Source: Glycocaulis profundi
GTDB taxonomy: Bacteria; Pseudomonadota; Alphaproteobacteria; Caulobacterales; Maricaulaceae
Direction of reading: 5' to 3'
DNA: 46,995 nt
NCBI GenBank assembly: GCA_007050995.1
Contig: VJOU01000021.1
Coordinates: 1 to 46,995 of the forward strand
This document shows positions 26,733-36,718 of this stretch, in pieces (the first letter of the stretch is position 1; each line of letters begins with the position of its first letter). A program made the translations under genes and the position numbers. Under the pieces are notes generated by a model, which saw only the letters and a list, made by a program, of their open reading frames with translations, had not been told where the DNA came from and searched no databases.

Positions 26733-27596
26733 ATGACGGACTACGCTGCAACTCCGGAGCCTGGCCCAAGCGGCCATGGCGAACGCGCGCTCTCCGCCGC
26801 CGCGCTACGCTGGAGCGGTCGGCTGCTGGTGGCGACCACCTGGGTGAGCGGGGCGATCTTCGCCGTCTACATCCTGGCCTTCTTCGGCGGCTCCGCCATC
26901 CGGGGGATGGCCGAGCGGTGGAACGAGTCCCTTCCCGGTCTGCACGATGCCGCCGCGCCCCTCGCCACCGCCGCCATCGGCGCGCACTTCTTCGCTGGCG
27001 GCGTCCTCCTGCTTCTGGGGCCGATCCAGCTGTTCGGCGCGGTCCGCCGCCGCGTGCCGGCCCTGCATCGCTGGCTGGGACGGGTCTATGTGGTCTCGGC
27101 GGGTCTGGCGGGCGTCGGCGGCCTGGCCTTCATCGCCGGCTCCGGAACGGTCGGCGGAACCCTCATGGATGTGGGATTCGGCCTGTATGGCGCGCTGATG
27201 ATCCTGTGCGCGATCCTGGCGTACACGAACGCCCGCGGCGGCCGGTATGACCAGCACCGGGCCTGGGCCATCCGGCTCTTCGCCCTGACCGTGGGCTCAT
27301 GGCTCTACCGAATGGAGTACGCCGCCTGGTCGGTGACCACCGGCGGGATCGGTATGGGCGCCGGATTCAGCGGCTGGTTCGACGCCATCATGATGTTCTT
27401 CTTCTACGTGCCGAACCTGATCGTCGCGGAGATGTTCATCCGCGCGCGCCGGACCGGGCCCGGAACGGTGATCAGCTCCACTGCCGCGATTGTCATGGTC
27501 GCAGCCTCCGCCTTCATCATCCTCGCCACCTTCCTGTTCACCCGGGGCGCGTGGGGCCCGCGGGCCATCAGCGGGCTTGTGGGCGGCCCGGCATAG
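26733..27596 (+). CDS. DUF2306-like integral membrane protein
   Basis: A 287-residue protein with about seven hydrophobic segments after a 35-residue polar N-terminus. The motif pattern GPIQLFGAVRRRVPALHRWLGRVYVVS and the following LYGALMILCAILAYTNARGGRYDQHRAWAIRLFAL match the DUF2306 family, whose conserved His-Arg pairs suggest a cofactor or ion site; the function is not established. It lies 248 bp after the RND operon with its own operator, so it is probably a separate unit of the same regulon. Start chosen for AGAAGGA upstream. Confidence 0.8.
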   Translation: MTDYAATPEPGPSGHGERALSAAALRWSGRLLVATTWVSGAIFAVYILAFFGGSAIRGMAERWNESLPGLHDAAAPLATAAIGAHFFAGGVLLLLGPIQLFGAVRRRVPALHRWLGRVYVVSAGLAGVGGLAFIAGSGTVGGTLMDVGFGLYGALMILCAILAYTNARGGRYDQHRAWAIRLFALTVGSWLYRMEYAAWSVTTGGIGMGAGFSGWFDAIMMFFFYVPNLIVAEMFIRARRTGPGTVISSTAAIVMVAASAFIILATFLFTRGAWGPRAISGLVGGPA

Positions 27597-28069
27597 CGCC
27601 ATCTCCGGTGACGAGGCTCCGGCCAGCCGGGGCGGCGAGCGGAGCCTTCTCGCCCGTCTGCCGCAGCGGACCCCGGTCGGAGACCCCCAAGAGACGGCGG
27701 GCGGCGACGGCTGAGGTCTGCCGCCGCCACGGGTTCGGCAGGGCGATAGTCTGCACGCGGACACCGGGGGCTCCGGTAACGGCTGGGTGAAGGCCGGGGT
27801 CACGTCGCCGAGCCCTGCGTGCAGGGAAGGGCGGAACACGCGGGTGGCCAGGGTTTTGGGACGGGGGGTCTCAGGCCTCGCATCTTCCCCTGCCGGCGCG
27901 GTGGCGAAGACCGTCGACCAGCAAGGCCATCATCCGGCGCGACTGTTCGACATCGTCCTCGCTAGCGGGCGAGGCCAGACGTGACGCGGCCAGCTGGCGA
28001 GCGCGTCGCAGTCTGATATCGACCTGCCGCGGGCGTCAGCGCCGCCCCGGAAGAGGGCGGCCCCGCCCG
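27597..28069. other. 473-bp gap between convergent genes, mostly without recognisable features
   Basis: This stretch separates the DUF2306 gene (plus strand) and an AraC gene (minus strand), which converge here. Apart from a possible TetR C-terminal remnant at 27871-28035 no gene, terminator with a T tract, or repeat was found. It looks like decayed coding sequence. Confidence 0.5.
27871..28035 (-). pseudogene. Possible remnant of a TetR-family regulator C-terminus
   Basis: A minus-strand frame of 54 codons bounded by stops on both sides and without a start codon. The end reads VEQSRRMMALLVDGLR followed by a short basic tail, which resembles the last helix of TetR-family regulators. No DNA-binding domain is found upstream. 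If real, it is the eroded end of a lost regulator gene; a chance resemblance is possible. Confidence 0.25.
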
Positions 28070-30059
<1,990 letters not shown>

Positions 30060-30072
30060 CGCGGCCGCGCGT

Positions 30073-30101
30073 CCGGTTCCGCCACGGTGTGGCGGAACCG
30101 G
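30073..30101. terminator. Bidirectional hairpin between convergent aldo/keto reductase and SDR genes
   Basis: A perfect 12-bp stem (30073-30084 with 30090-30101) with a 5-base loop lies 14 bp after the reductase stop and 17 bp after the SDR stop on the other strand. No T tract follows on either side, so termination efficiency is uncertain. Confidence 0.6.
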
Positions 30102-30117
30102 CGCGTGCCCCGCCCTG

Positions 30118-30876
30118 TCACCAGGGCACGGTCTCGTTCTGCCAGCCGGTGAAGGTTCCCGTCGGCCCGTCCCTGCCAAGGAGCGCCACGCGGACGGCCT
30201 CGGCCGCGCCCTGCTCGACGGTGTCGGTGCCCTCGTAATTGTTGAGCGCGGTCTTGGTGAAGCCCGGTGTCACCGCATTGACCTTGATGCCCTCGTCCTC
30301 GAGATCGATGGCGAAGGCCAGCGTGATGGCGTTGAGCGCCGTCTTCGATGCGCCATAGCCGGGATTGAAAGTCGCCCGATACGGATGGGGCGCAGCGTTG
30401 ACGGTGAGCGAGCCGAGGCCGCTGGAGACGTTGACGATGCGGGCGTCGTCCGACTTGCGCAGCAGCGGCACGAAGGCCTGGGTGACGGCCAGCACCCCGA
30501 AGACATTGGTCTCCCAGACGGCGCGCACCTCCTCGACCGGGATCAGCGTCGCGCGCGAGCGTTGGATATAGGACTCCATGGTCTCGCTTTCCTGGCCATT
30601 GGCCCGGGAGATCGCGGCGTTGTTGATGAGGATGTCGAGACGGCCGAAGCGGCTTTCGACCTCTTCGACCGCCGCGCGGATGGACGCGCCATCGGTCACA
30701 TCGAGCTGGATGGGATGCACATCGCCCTCCAGGGTCTGGGCCGCCGCCTCGCCGCGGTCAGGATTGCGCGAGGCCAGCAGCACGGTGAGCCCGGCCTTGG
30801 CGAGATCGGAGGCGATCTGAAGCCCGATGCCCTGGTTGGCGCCGGTGACGAGTGCGATGCGGGGTGTCGTGGTCAT
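30118..30876 (-). CDS. Short-chain dehydrogenase/reductase (carbonyl-reductase-like)
   Basis: A 252-residue SDR. TGANQGIG at 11-18, INNAA, Ser151/152, Tyr174 and Lys178 (YGASK), and NAVTPGFTKTALNNY are present. The short-loop pattern and YRATFNPGYGASKTALN resemble carbonyl-reductase-like SDRs with NADPH preference (SRNPDRG after the second strand). It is divergent from the AraC regulator at 30963 with an 86-bp spacer that contains a 12-bp inverted repeat. The start at 30876 is favoured over an in-frame ATG 42 bases earlier because the SDR fold begins right after it. Confidence 0.9.
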   Translation of the reverse strand: MTTTPRIALVTGANQGIGLQIASDLAKAGLTVLLASRNPDRGEAAAQTLEGDVHPIQLDVTDGASIRAAVEEVESRFGRLDILINNAAISRANGQESETMESYIQRSRATLIPVEEVRAVWETNVFGVLAVTQAFVPLLRKSDDARIVNVSSGLGSLTVNAAPHPYRATFNPGYGASKTALNAITLAFAIDLEDEGIKVNAVTPGFTKTALNNYEGTDTVEQGAAEAVRVALLGRDGPTGTFTGWQNETVPW

Positions 30877-30922
30877 GGGAGGGTCCTGTTCCTGATTGCC
30901 CGGACAGGAGATGGTCATCCGG

Positions 30923-30953
30923 CTCTGGACGTTCTATGTTCGAACGTCCAGAG
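30923..30953. promoter_or_regulatory. 12-bp inverted repeat in divergent SDR/AraC spacer, probable operator
   Basis: CTCTGGACGTTC (30923-30934) and GAACGTCCAGAG (30942-30953) are perfect inverted copies around a 7-base spacer. It ends 9 bp before the AraC start at 30963. Symmetric sites are less usual for AraC proteins, so a dimeric regulator of another kind, or autoregulation of a dimeric AraC protein, is possible. Confidence 0.65.
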
Positions 30954-30962
30954 AAACTTCGA

Positions 30963-31922
30963 ATGAGTCCAGAAATGGCGGACCCTCTCGCCCAGATCGT
31001 CGGCCTGCTGCGGCCGGGTGCACCGTTTTCCAAATGCGTCACCGGGTCCGGACCCTGGCGCGTGAGACGCACGCAGTCGCCCAATCCCTATTATGTCGCC
31101 GTGCTCAAGGGCAGCCTGCGATACCGTGATGACCGCAGCGGCGAGATTATCGTCGATGCGGGCGATTTCATCCTGATCCCCTTCGCCCAGGATTTCATGA
31201 TGTGGAGCGAAGCGCCCAGCCGCGAGGCGGACATGGTGATCAATCCCGTCATCCTGCCCGGCGGCGGGTACAGGGTGGGCAGGGTGGACGGTCCCGTCGA
31301 TATGCGCGCCCTGGTCGGCTACTGCGTCTTCCAGTCCGCCGACGCCACGCTGTTGTCATCCCTGCTGCCGGACGTGGTGGTGGTGCGGGGCGAGCATCGT
31401 CTGGCCCTGATCATGCAGTTGCTCGGCGAAGAAGCCATCGGCAGCAAGCCCGCCCGCGAGGTGGTGCTGCAGCATCTTCTGGAGGTGCTGCTGATCGAAG
31501 CCCTGCGCTCGACCGCAGAGCCGGGCAAGGCGCCGGGCCTGCTGCGCGGGCTATCGGACGATCGGCTGGCCAGGGCGATCCGCGCCATGCATGCCGCGCC
31601 GGGACGCAACTGGTCGGTGGCCGGACTGGCGCGGGAGGCCGCCCTGTCCCGGTCGGGGTTCCATGCGCGGTTTCAGAGCGCCGTAGGCATGGGGCCGATG
31701 GCGTATCTCACCGCCTGGCGGGTGGCCCTGGCCAAGCGCCTCCTGAGGCAGCGCGACACCAGCGTAAGCGAGATCGCCCGGCAGGTCGGCTACGGGTCCG
31801 CGAGCGCCTTCAGCGTGGCGTTCCAGCGGGAGACCGGCCTGTCGCCCGCACGCTATGCCCGTGATGCACCCACAGCCGCTGACACGAGCGGGGCGGCCGA
31901 GTTTGAAGGCGCCATCGCCTGA
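30963..31922 (+). CDS. AraC-family transcriptional regulator, cupin N-terminal type
   Basis: A 319-residue regulator of the same type as the one at 13948. The cupin-like sensor half shows YYVAVLKGSLRYRDDRSGEIIVDAGDFILIP; the AraC half has WSVAGLAREAALSRSGFHARFQSAVGMGPMAYLTAWRVALAKRLL and VSEIARQVGYGSASAFSVAFQRETGLSPARY. Several starts are possible (30936, 30963, 30975); 30963 has GAGA at suitable spacing and leaves the inverted repeat upstream intact. It is divergent from the SDR at 30118-30876, its probable target. A neighbouring AraC gene (minus strand) converges 43 bp downstream. Confidence 0.9.
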   Translation: MSPEMADPLAQIVGLLRPGAPFSKCVTGSGPWRVRRTQSPNPYYVAVLKGSLRYRDDRSGEIIVDAGDFILIPFAQDFMMWSEAPSREADMVINPVILPGGGYRVGRVDGPVDMRALVGYCVFQSADATLLSSLLPDVVVVRGEHRLALIMQLLGEEAIGSKPAREVVLQHLLEVLLIEALRSTAEPGKAPGLLRGLSDDRLARAIRAMHAAPGRNWSVAGLAREAALSRSGFHARFQSAVGMGPMAYLTAWRVALAKRLLRQRDTSVSEIARQVGYGSASAFSVAFQRETGLSPARYARDAPTAADTSGAAEFEGAIA

Positions 31923-31965
31923 GAGGTCGGCCGCCAGCGCCTCTTTACCCCCGAACCACCCGGGT

Positions 31966-32856
31966 TCACGCGCCTACATAACCGGATGCTTTCAATCGCT
32001 GCGCGTCCATGCGGGGCGATGCGCTGAACACGCGACGATACTCGCGGCTGAACTGGGACGGGCTCTGATAGCCCACCGCGAAGGCGGCGTCCGCGGCGTT
32101 CGCGTCCGTCGAGATCATGAGCGCGCGTGCCGCCTCTAGCCGCAGCCGTTTCTGGAACTCGAGCGGGGTCAGAGTCGTGATCGCCTTGAAGTGTTCGTGC
32201 AGGGAGGAGGGGCTCATGCCGGCGGCGGTGGCGACGTCATCGATCCGGAACGGCTTGCGATAATTCTCCCGGATGAAGGCGGTGGCACGGCCGACGCGGC
32301 CGACATGACTGTCGCCCTGGGCGATCCGGCGAAGCGCCGGGCCGTGAGGCCCGATGAGCAGGCGGTACAGGATCTCCTTCTCGATCAGCGGCGCCAGCAC
32401 GCCGGCCTGCGCGGGCTGGCCGAGCAGCTCGACAAGTCGGCACGCCGCGTCGATCAGACGCGTGTCGGCAGGATGCACGGCGAGAGGGGGCGGCACGCTG
32501 CCGGCCGTCTCGCCGCTGTCCTGCATGACCAGCTCCGTCAGTACGGCCGGATCGATATCGATCTTGCAGCACAGATAAGGGGCTTGCGCGCTCGCCTGCA
32601 GGACGCGCCCGACCAGGGGCAGGTCCACGGACACGATCAGATAGCTCGCCGCATCATAAACGAGGCTCCTGCCGCCCAAGGACACGGTCTTGGCGCCCTG
32701 GGCGATGAGGCAAACCGACGCTTCGTAGACCGTCGGCAGGTCATCGGTCGGCTGATCGGACCGGATCAGGGTCAGCCGACCGATCGGGGTCCTGTGAACG
32801 CCGCTCTCCGGCGTGAAGCGGAGCATCTGGCGCGCGAGTTCGGTGCGATGGGTCAT
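31966..32856 (-). CDS. AraC-family transcriptional regulator, AraC_N type, divergent from SDR
   Basis: A 296-residue regulator. The AraC_N domain shows VYEASVCLIAQGAKTVSLGGRSLVYDAASYLIVSVDLPLVGRV; the DNA-binding domain has FRIDDVATAAGMSPSSLHEHFKAITTLTPLEFQKRLRLEAAR and NAADAAFAVGYQSPSQFSREYRRVFSASP. The ATG at 32856 is chosen; a GTG 15 bases upstream is an alternative. It is divergent from the SDR at 33003 with a direct-repeat operator between them. It is the nearest AraC_N-type gene to two operator copies (sites 5 and 6). Confidence 0.92.
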   Translation of the reverse strand: MTHRTELARQMLRFTPESGVHRTPIGRLTLIRSDQPTDDLPTVYEASVCLIAQGAKTVSLGGRSLVYDAASYLIVSVDLPLVGRVLQASAQAPYLCCKIDIDPAVLTELVMQDSGETAGSVPPPLAVHPADTRLIDAACRLVELLGQPAQAGVLAPLIEKEILYRLLIGPHGPALRRIAQGDSHVGRVGRATAFIRENYRKPFRIDDVATAAGMSPSSLHEHFKAITTLTPLEFQKRLRLEAARALMISTDANAADAAFAVGYQSPSQFSREYRRVFSASPRMDAQRLKASGYVGA

Positions 32857-32914
32857 GCAGTCTTGTTTCACGCGAGCGGAGGCCCGCGCAAGCGCATCTG
32901 AGCCGGCGGCGGAG

Positions 32915-32944
32915 AATCAGGCAAGCTTTCCGGGCGATCTGTCT
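32915..32944 (+). promoter_or_regulatory. AraC-type direct-repeat operator, site 5 (upstream of SDR 33003)
   Basis: The first half-site is AATCAGGCA (32915-32923); the second, 21 bp on, is GATCTGTCT (32936-32944), a weaker match. It ends 58 bp before the SDR start, in line with the other sites. The position supports it despite the degenerate second half. Confidence 0.65.
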
Positions 32945-33002
32945 ATCGCCTCCTGTCGCTGCGGCCGCATTGTCCGCCCGTCCCACAGCGAAAGGAAACA
33001 CC

Positions 33003-33728
33003 ATGACAGCTCTTGCTGGAAAAACCGTCCTGATCACAGGCGCGTCGAGCGGCATTGGCGAAGCCACCGTGCGCGAGCTCGCCGGGACCGGCGCCAATCT
33101 CTTCATCGGCGCGCGGCGGGACGACCGGCTCGCGGCGCTCGCCCGTGAGCTCGGCGACAATGTCGCCTGGCGCAGGCTCGACGTGACCGACGCAGACGAT
33201 TTCGACGCGTTCGCGGACGCCGCCGAGGCGCAGTTCGGCCGCATCGATGCCATCGTCAACAATGCCGGCGTCATGCCGCTTTCGCCGCTCCAGGCGCTCA
33301 AACGCGAAGACTGGAAGCGGATGATCGACGTCAATGTCCACGGCGTCCTGAACGGGATCGCGTCTGTGCTGCCGCGGTTCGTGTCCCAGAAATCCGGCCA
33401 TGTCGTGAACGTGGCCTCGGTGGGCGCGCATATCGTCCTTCCGAGCGCCGCGGTCTATTGTGGCACCAAGTATGCGGTCTGGGCGATCTCTGAAGGCCTG
33501 CGCCAGGAACATGACGAGGTCCGGTGCACGATCATATGCCCGGGCGTCACCGATACCGAACTGGGTCACGACATCACGGTGCCGGAGATTGCCCAGGGGC
33601 TGGAACAGTGGCGCAAGAAATCGCTCCAGCCCGACGCGATCGCCCGCGCGATCCGGTTCGCGCTGGAACAGCCCGACGGCGTGGATGTGAACGAGATCAT
33701 CGTGCGCCCCACCGCGGCGGACATGTGA
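33003..33728 (+). CDS. Short-chain dehydrogenase/reductase (classical SDR)
   Basis: A 241-residue SDR with T12-G-A-S-S-G-I-G19, NNAG at 86-89, Ser139, Tyr152 and Lys156 (YCGTK). GARRDDR after the second strand suggests NADP(H). The ending EQPDGVDVNEIIVRPTAADM parallels that of the SDR at 13154-13888, so these two are probably paralogues kept under different regulators (AraC_N type here, cupin type there). AAGGA precedes the start by 6 bases. It is divergent from the AraC gene at 31966-32856. Substrate unknown. Confidence 0.92.
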   Translation: MTALAGKTVLITGASSGIGEATVRELAGTGANLFIGARRDDRLAALARELGDNVAWRRLDVTDADDFDAFADAAEAQFGRIDAIVNNAGVMPLSPLQALKREDWKRMIDVNVHGVLNGIASVLPRFVSQKSGHVVNVASVGAHIVLPSAAVYCGTKYAVWAISEGLRQEHDEVRCTIICPGVTDTELGHDITVPEIAQGLEQWRKKSLQPDAIARAIRFALEQPDGVDVNEIIVRPTAADM

Positions 33729-33862
33729 TCCTCACCGTCGGCCCGTCCGATTGATGTCCGGGGCCGTCGACTGCAGGGGCCCAGGCAAGACAGCGTTGGT
33801 CGGTTCAACAACGGCTTGGGTCACTCGCAATCGCCGATTCCCAGTTGATCAAGATCGGCATC

Positions 33863-33902
33863 AGGCACCGGCCTGTCAGCATGAGCTGACAGGCCGGTGC
33901 CT
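33863..33902. repeat. Perfect 18-bp stem hairpin with 4-base loop
   Basis: Positions 33863-33880 and 33885-33902 are perfect inverted copies around ATGA. No T tract follows. It could terminate transcription of the SDR upstream, or be a remnant end of a mobile element. It is the longest perfect hairpin seen in the window. Confidence 0.65.
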
Positions 33903-34195
33903 CATCAATGTGGGCGGGCGGCGGGTCGCCGCGCAGCTCCCAGTTCAGCGCCTGCGGCTCGCTCTCGAAAGAGGGCGAGCGGAGGAATGGGCTGAATCTC
34001 GGATAGACCCAGTGGCGTAGCCAGATGGCGGAGCGCGCCGTCCCTTGCTCTGCTGCCCGGCCGCACCCTGCTCCGCCCCGGGGGGCGTTCCGGGAGAGGG
34101 GCGCGCCGTCGCTAGCCTCCGTCGGTCGCGCGGATCGGCTTCGCGGCGAAATCTCCGGTCATCTTGCGGAAAGAAAACTGGCGGATCTCTCATAG

Positions 34196-34225
34196 GAACA
34201 GGCAAATAAATTCAAGGTTTCGGCA
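34196..34225 (+). promoter_or_regulatory. AraC-type direct-repeat operator, site 6 (upstream of Tat-SDR 34280)
   Basis: Half-sites GAACAGGCA (34196-34204) and GTTTCGGCA (34217-34225) are 21 bp apart and are followed by TGG as at sites 1 and 3. The site ends 54 bp before the start codon, the same distance as site 1. A possible -10 (TTCTAG) lies at 34245-34250. No AraC gene is directly adjacent. Confidence 0.65.
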
Positions 34226-34279
34226 TGGCATGAATGGTCCGCCTTTCTAGTCTTCGTAACGCAAAAGGAGGCGTTTCCC

Positions 34280-35374
34280 ATGAGATCATCGCAGGACAAT
34301 CGGCGACAACAGCCAGACTCTGAACCGCCTCGCAGCGGGCTTTCGCGGCGGTCTCTGCTTGGGATGGCTGCTGCTGGAACCGCGGTGGTCGCGGTTGGCG
34401 TCGGCGGGAACCGCCTTTGGTCTGGATCATCGGAAATTCCGGACTGGACGTATGAGAACATCCCGCCCCAGCAGGGCCGGCGGGTGATCGTGACCGGCGC
34501 CAATGGCTTTCCAGAGGGAGACCGCAGCGGACTAGGTTTTCACATCGCTCTCGGTCTGGCGCGCGCGGGCGCCCACGTGATCATCGCGTCTCGCAGTCAG
34601 GAACGCGGCGAGGAAGCGATACGCTGGATGATGGCCGACAGCCCCGACGCAGTGGTCCGGTTTGAGCCGCTTGATCTCGCCGATCTCAATTCCGTCAGAA
34701 ACTTCGTTGCGAGCATGCACGCCTCCTCCGGCGGTCTGGACCTTCTGGTCAACAATGCGGGCACGATGGGGACCGTCGAGCGTCAGGTGAGTGTGGACGG
34801 ATTTGAAAGAGTTTTCGCAACGAACGCCCTCGGCCCGTTCGCTCTGACCGCTGGATTGCTGCCGCTTCTGCGCAACGGCAATGTCCCCAGGATAGTCTGG
34901 ATGTGCAGCGGGCGTGGTGCTTTCGGTGATCTCGACCTTGACGATCTGCAGCGAGAACAATCCTACGACTATGCCAGCGCTTACAACGACTCCAAGCAAG
35001 CGCATCTGATCGCGGCCCTTGAATGTGACCGGCGCAGCCGGGCGCTGGGATGGGGCGTCGCCAGCATCGCGGCGCATCCGGGGGTGGCGAGAACAAACCT
35101 CATTCCAGACGGGCCAGGACTCGACAGCCCGGAGGGCTGGAGGTTCAGGAACATGCCCTTCATGTTCCAAGGTTCGGCTCAAGGCGCGCTGCCGGCACTC
35201 TACGCCGCGGCGTCGCCGCAGGCGGCGGGAGGCGGATACTACGGGCCAAAAGGCGTCATGGGCATGCGGGGATTGCCGGGGTTGGCGAGCGTTCCGGACA
35301 ACTCCCGGGATCCGCAGATGGCGGTGGATGTGTGGGAAACCCTCCAGCGCTTGGGCACAGTATCGTTCAGTTGA
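34280..35374 (+). CDS. Short-chain dehydrogenase with twin-arginine leader, retinol-dehydrogenase-like
   Basis: A 364-residue protein. Residues 1-45 contain a twin-arginine motif (SRRSLLG, Arg23-Arg24) and a hydrophobic stretch AAAGTAVVAVGVGG without a clear cleavage site, so it may stay membrane-anchored facing the periplasm. The SDR part has TGAN at 72-75, then seven extra residues (GFPEGDR) before SGLG, NNAG, Ser210, Tyr235 and Lys239 (YNDSK). The C-terminal half resembles the SDR at 18524 (GWGVASIAAHPGVARTNL; GGGYYGPKG). AAAGGAGG lies upstream of the start. It carries its own AraC-type operator. Substrate unknown. Confidence 0.85.
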   Translation: MRSSQDNRRQQPDSEPPRSGLSRRSLLGMAAAGTAVVAVGVGGNRLWSGSSEIPDWTYENIPPQQGRRVIVTGANGFPEGDRSGLGFHIALGLARAGAHVIIASRSQERGEEAIRWMMADSPDAVVRFEPLDLADLNSVRNFVASMHASSGGLDLLVNNAGTMGTVERQVSVDGFERVFATNALGPFALTAGLLPLLRNGNVPRIVWMCSGRGAFGDLDLDDLQREQSYDYASAYNDSKQAHLIAALECDRRSRALGWGVASIAAHPGVARTNLIPDGPGLDSPEGWRFRNMPFMFQGSAQGALPALYAAASPQAAGGGYYGPKGVMGMRGLPGLASVPDNSRDPQMAVDVWETLQRLGTVSFS

Positions 35375-35470
35375 TCCCGGGCTGTGGCGGTCCGGTGCAC
35401 AGCGCGCTAGTGTTCTTTCTTCGGGAACTATTACAGTGGAGGGATAGCCAGAACCGGCTTGGAGCTGAGT

Positions 35471-35833
35471 TCAGCTTTCCGCCGGTGGCTCCCACAACTC
35501 AATAGGATTGCCTTCCGGATCATGCAGGCGGGCAAAACGACCGACGTGAGGAGAGTCCCAGTCCGGGTTCTGTATGATGGGAATCGCCGCAGCGGTCAGG
35601 GCGGCGAGCATAGTGTCCAAGTCATCGACCCTAAGGTTCAGCATCCAGCGCTTGTCGGCAGGGAAGTAGTCACTGTCCTCAGCGAAAGGCTGGAATACGG
35701 TGGGGCCGGCCTGTTGAGCCCAGGCAAACACGCCCTCCGGCGCTCCCACGCCTAGATGGGTCAGGTACCAGTCAGCTAATGACTTGGGGTCTTTCGCTCT
35801 GAAAAATAGGCCGCCGATGCCTGTCACTGCCAT
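35471..35833 (-). CDS. VOC-family (glyoxalase/bleomycin-resistance-like) protein
   Basis: A 120-residue single VOC module. It opens with VTGIGGLFFRAKDPKSLADWYLTHLGV and ends with GRFARLHDPEGNPIELWEPP, the typical two beta-alpha-beta-beta-beta halves, including the metal-ligand glutamate in the last strand (IELWEP). The first-strand position usually holding His is not occupied by His here, so metal dependence is unclear. Such proteins include glyoxalases, dioxygenases and drug-binding proteins. The start at 35833 follows a strong AAGGAGG. It converges with the Tat-SDR gene. Base composition is lower in GC than the core genes, fitting a transferred gene. Confidence 0.85.
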   Translation of the reverse strand: MAVTGIGGLFFRAKDPKSLADWYLTHLGVGAPEGVFAWAQQAGPTVFQPFAEDSDYFPADKRWMLNLRVDDLDTMLAALTAAAIPIIQNPDWDSPHVGRFARLHDPEGNPIELWEPPAES

Positions 35834-36196
35834 GGTCGCCTCCTTGGCCACTGTACTAGGGTGGAATAGCACAGACGCTACGCCAAAGCTTGTGCTTCCG
35901 TCCGGTCTCGCTCTTGCCGCTAGGCGTGCGGGTCACAGAGCTCCGCTTGGCCTTCGGACCCGGCTGCGCTCTCTAACCAATTCATTTGGTATGCCCGAGG
36001 AGACCGCGGGTAGTTACCCTGTCGGCTTTGTCCGGCTGCCAGACCTCTAGATCGCAAACCCCTGCTATGTAACGGTAGGCGTTCTTGTGAAGGGGATCTG
36101 ATTTCCAGGATCTGGGAACCCTGACGCCTCGGCGGGCTTTGGTGAACAGGGGCGGGTTGCCGCCTCCCGACCTGATCGCCGCCAAGGAGTCGCCTG
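35834..36196. other. 363-bp divergent spacer without recognisable gene
   Basis: This lies between the VOC gene (minus) and the secreted-protein gene (plus). It is relatively AT-rich in the middle. Short frames on the minus strand have low-complexity, non-conserved translations. No repeat, tRNA or operator of the types found elsewhere was recognised; it presumably holds two promoters. Confidence 0.5.
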
Positions 36197-36718
36197 ATGC
36201 GCCTGAAAAGTCTCGCCGGGGCCGCGGCCCTGCTGGCTGTCCTGCCTCTGACCTCTCACGCTGACGAACCGGGCGCCCCCCGCGGCGACCGCGCCGAAGC
36301 CGCTGCAGCGGGTGAGCCGCTGGTCATCGATATTCCGGGCGAGCGCGACGCCACCGTGGCGATCGAGATCACTTCGATGGAAGAGGTGGGAGAGTTGCTG
36401 CGCATCGGCGTGACCTTCACTCCGGAATGGGAAACCGAGCCCTTTGGCGGACGCGATGCGGATCTGGCTCAGACCTTGGGCGCGAACCTCGCCAATCGCG
36501 TGACCGCCCGGCTCATCGATCCGGTGAACCTGCTTGAATACCAGCAGGCCGCGGGGGGAACCGGGGGGCAGAGGGTGCCTATGTCCGCCGGGACGCCGCG
36601 GACGGTCTATTTCTATTTCGGACTTCCCGTCGAGGAGATGGAGACCTTCGATCTTTATCTCGATGCGGCGCAGGTCGGTCTGCCGCCTCTGGTCGATATC
36701 CCCTACCGGGTCGAATGA
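36197..36718 (+). CDS. Secreted protein of unknown function
   Basis: A 173-residue protein with a clear signal peptide (residues 1-22, LLAVLPLTSHA-D). The rest is predicted soluble and largely beta, with EPLVIDIPGERDATVAIEITSMEEVGELLRIGVTFTPEWE and the ending YFYFGLPVEEMETFDLYLDAAQVGLPPLVDIPYRVE. No family was recognised. It overlaps the following OmpA-like gene by 4 bp, so the two proteins probably work together in the periplasm or at the outer membrane. Confidence 0.75.
   Translation: MRLKSLAGAAALLAVLPLTSHADEPGAPRGDRAEAAAAGEPLVIDIPGERDATVAIEITSMEEVGELLRIGVTFTPEWETEPFGGRDADLAQTLGANLANRVTARLIDPVNLLEYQQAAGGTGGQRVPMSAGTPRTVYFYFGLPVEEMETFDLYLDAAQVGLPPLVDIPYRVE

Larger units (their letters stand above)
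33729..34279 (+). other. 551-bp gap with an 18-bp hairpin and an operator but no gene
   Basis: This gap separates two SDR genes on the same strand. It holds a long hairpin (33863-33902) and, near its end, a copy of the direct-repeat operator (34196-34225). Short frames in it have no recognisable homology. From about 34140 the base composition becomes visibly less GC-rich. Confidence 0.6.

Noticed and set aside
33782-33812. CCCAGGCA near the start of the 551-bp gap as a possible seventh operator
   Set aside because: The position 21 bp on does not resemble a half-site and no gene follows within 400 bp.
35982-36185. Short minus-strand frame upstream of the secreted-protein gene
   Set aside because: Low-complexity basic translation without similarity to known families and no ribosome site; treated as non-coding.
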